This document shows positions 12,622-13,972 of a stretch of DNA of 13,972 nt, piece by piece (the first letter of the stretch is position 1; every line of letters begins with the position of its first letter). Source of the DNA: an uncultured Anaerococcus sp. (GTDB lineage: Bacteria > Bacillota > Clostridia > Tissierellales > Peptoniphilaceae); contig NZ_CAMXYR010000041.1 of NCBI RefSeq assembly GCF_947253225.1, positions 1-13,972 on the forward strand, written 5' to 3'. The notes under the pieces were generated by a model. It had not been told where the DNA came from and ran no database searches. It saw only the letters and a program-made list of their open reading frames with translations. The position numbers and the translations under genes were made by a program.

Positions 12622-13675
12622 TATTTACCTCGAACATCACATCACTTCCAAATCTTCTAATCTCATCAATCCTAAACTTCTTAGCCTCACTTATTAGCTT
12701 AGCTCCTTCTCCCATAAACGCCGACCTTGACCTAAGGCCAGAAACTATTATAGGTGCAATGAATTGATAAATTTTATCTACTAGGTTCTCTCTAAGAAAG
12801 GCATTGTTTATAACTGAGCCCCCCTCCACAAGAACTGACCCAATATCTCTCTGGTAAAGTTTGTCTAACAAATCTTCTAAGTCAACTCCTCCACCTTTAG
12901 TTTTACACCTAATAATTTCAGCGTTTATATCAAAGTCTTTAGTAGAATTTGTAGCTATAATAGTTTTATTATCCGAATTTTCCAGAAAAACTTCACTTAA
13001 AGGGTCAAGACTAAGACTATTCGTAACAATTATCCTATAAGGATTTACTCCTCCATCAATTCTTGAAGTTAATCTAGGATTATCACTAGCAAGGGTGTTT
13101 GCCCCTACAAGAATAGCATCATAATCATTTCTTAACTTATGGACAAAGGCCCTAGATTCCTCATTACTAATCCATTTAGAATCAAAAGTTTCAGTTGCAA
13201 TCTTTCCATCAAGACTTTGGGCATACTTCAAAGCTAATAGAGGTCTTTTATATTTCATATTTAAGAAAAACTTCTCGTTTAGTTTTTTTCCCTCATTCTC
13301 CAAGACTCCTGTAATCACTTCAATACCAGCGTCTTTCAATTTTTTTATACCATCGACTTTGGGATTAGTATCCAAATTTGAAATTACAACCTTTTTAATC
13401 TTTCTTCTTATGACTTCATCCACACAAGGAGGATGTTTACCAAAGTGGGAACAAGGCTCAAGATTTACAACAAGAGTTCCACCTTCCGCAGCTTCTTCAA
13501 GATTATTAAAGCAATCGATTTCTGCGTGGTCTTGGTAAAAACTCCTATGGTAGCCCCTACCTATTATTTTTCCATTTTTAAAAACGATGGCTCCTACCAT
13601 AGGATTTGTCAAAACCTTTCCCCTACCTTTAAGAGCAAGGTCAAAACACTCCCTCATTAAATTCTCATAATTCAT
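12602..13675 (-). CDS. ribD: Bifunctional riboflavin deaminase/reductase
   Basis: 357 residues from the ATG at 13673-13675. The N-terminal deaminase domain (about 1-145) has the zinc site H50-A-E52 and PCSHFGKHPPC (C75, C84). The C-terminal reductase (about 146-357) has KYAQSLDGKIAT (150-161), NDYDAILVGANTLASDNPRLTSR and VLVEGGS. Together they deaminate and then reduce the GTP cyclohydrolase II product. AAGGAG at 13681-13686 suits this ATG (five bases); an adjacent ATG at 13676-13678 is too close. The open frame continues to 13768 through the riboswitch, but that part is leader RNA. The usual NPxVAGRGI loop of the deaminase reads NPKVDGI, two residues shorter. Confidence 0.95.
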   Translation of the reverse strand: MNYENLMRECFDLALKGRGKVLTNPMVGAIVFKNGKIIGRGYHRSFYQDHAEIDCFNNLEEAAEGGTLVVNLEPCSHFGKHPPCVDEVIRRKIKKVVISNLDTNPKVDGIKKLKDAGIEVITGVLENEGKKLNEKFFLNMKYKRPLLALKYAQSLDGKIATETFDSKWISNEESRAFVHKLRNDYDAILVGANTLASDNPRLTSRIDGGVNPYRIIVTNSLSLDPLSEVFLENSDNKTIIATNSTKDFDINAEIIRCKTKGGGVDLEDLLDKLYQRDIGSVLVEGGSVINNAFLRENLVDKIYQFIAPIIVSGLRSRSAFMGEGAKLISEAKKFRIDEIRRFGSDVMFEVNNVYRDC

Positions 13676-13680
13676 CATTT

Positions 13681-13686
13681 CTCCTT
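13681..13686 (-). promoter_or_regulatory. Ribosome-binding site of ribD
   Basis: AAGGAG lies directly after the riboswitch terminator. It fixes the start of ribD at 13675 and excludes the 30-codon upstream extension. Confidence 0.85.
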
Positions 13687-13695
13687 TTGGGAACC

Positions 13696-13720
13696 AAAAA
13701 AAGCCCCCTTTCAGGGACTT
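13696..13720 (-). terminator. Riboswitch-controlled terminator before ribD
   Basis: AAGTCCC (13714-13720) pairs with GGGGCTT (13701-13707) around a 6-base loop and runs into TTTTTTT. Its left arm and loop contain CCCTGAA, which is complementary to the first strand of the FMN aptamer, the basis of a switch. Confidence 0.9.
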
Positions 13721-13758
13721 AGAATTTATATATATGCAAAAATGAGCATAGAAAAACT

Positions 13759-13858
13759 CTTCTTTCATCCAGACTATACTGTCGGTATCGGAATTTCACC
13801 GATTCGGCTTACGCTCGCAGACTTTACTGCCGGTGGAGACTTGCACTCCGCCCTGAAG
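13759..13858 (-). promoter_or_regulatory. FMN riboswitch (RFN element)
   Basis: A complete aptamer: it starts CTTCAGGGCGG, continues through CACCGGCAGTAAAGTCTGCG, CGGTGAAATTCCGATACCGA, and ends ACAGTATAGTCTGGATGAAAG, all conserved RFN blocks. CTTC (13855-13858) and GAAG (13759-13762) close helix P1. When FMN binds, P1 forms and the downstream terminator stops transcription of ribD-ribE-ribBA-ribH-HAD. Confidence 0.97.
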
Positions 13859-13884
13859 ATTAATATTCTTATTAACTTAATATA

Positions 13885-13913
13885 AGTATAAGACATGGCT
13901 TAAATTTTGTCAA
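13885..13913 (-). promoter_or_regulatory. Promoter of the rib operon
   Basis: On the minus strand a perfect TTGACA (13908-13913) and TATACT (13885-13890) are 17 bases apart. The predicted start near 13879 is about 20 bases before the aptamer. The remaining 59 bases to the window end show no gene that I can support. Confidence 0.88.
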
Positions 13914-13972
13914 GGGAATTTTTGCATTTTTATGTAATAATTTTTAGATATTTGTATTTACCAATATTTACT

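Noticed and set aside
13676..13768. N-terminal extension of RibD
   Set aside because: Encoded by the riboswitch expression platform and terminator; not homologous to RibD.
1..13972. Search for CRISPR arrays, insertion sequences, integrase or phage genes, toxin-antitoxin or defence systems
   Set aside because: None seen; every sizeable stretch is explained by housekeeping genes or their regulatory RNA.

Overview
This is an AT-rich, low-GC Gram-positive (Firmicutes) chromosomal segment made almost entirely of housekeeping genes. The gene set, the strong AGGAGG ribosome-binding sites, the L10-leader attenuator and the FMN-riboswitch rib operon all fit an anaerobic clostridium-like organism. A Tissierellia/Peptoniphilaceae member such as Anaerococcus or Peptoniphilus is my best guess, but it is an inference from general character and not from a marker comparison. 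I see no phage, insertion sequence, CRISPR or defence genes.

Left part (1-4434). The window opens inside the 5' end of tuf (minus strand). A tRNA-Thr(GGT) gene on the plus strand follows, with its own promoter and terminator. A Fur/PerR-type metalloregulator (minus) has a near-consensus promoter carrying an inverted repeat where an autoregulatory operator would lie. The translation/transcription cluster rpmG-secE-nusG-rplK-rplA, then rplJ-rplL, runs on the minus strand from a strong promoter at about 4406-4434. rplJ-rplL has its own promoter and an L10-type leader with an intrinsic terminator. rplK and rplA are each preceded by a near-identical small hairpin abutting the Shine-Dalgarno sequence, which looks like a pair of L1 translational operators. 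rplL ends in a terminator and is not followed by rpoBC, which is the usual neighbour.

Middle part (4440-9724). glmM (peptidoglycan precursor synthesis) is coupled to a small unrecognised gene, both on the minus strand. Divergently on the plus strand lie an NAD(P)-type aldehyde dehydrogenase with its own terminator, then trmN6-like tRNA methyltransferase, rsmI (16S rRNA methyltransferase) and a PNPOx-like flavoprotein. trmN6 appears to be transcribed from a -10 box only six bases before its ATG, which suggests a leaderless mRNA.

Right part (9751-13913). A complete riboflavin operon reads on the minus strand: promoter, FMN riboswitch with terminator, ribD, ribE, ribBA, ribH, and finally a HAD-family phosphatase whose ATG overlaps the ribH stop codon. 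Together these can convert GTP plus ribulose 5-phosphate to riboflavin. The HAD protein is well placed to supply the dephosphorylation step that most annotated rib operons lack.

The window does not contain an obviously new system. The items most worth following up are the rib-operon HAD phosphatase, the duplicated L1-operator-like hairpins, the internally repeated L10 leader and the apparent leaderless trmN6 transcript.
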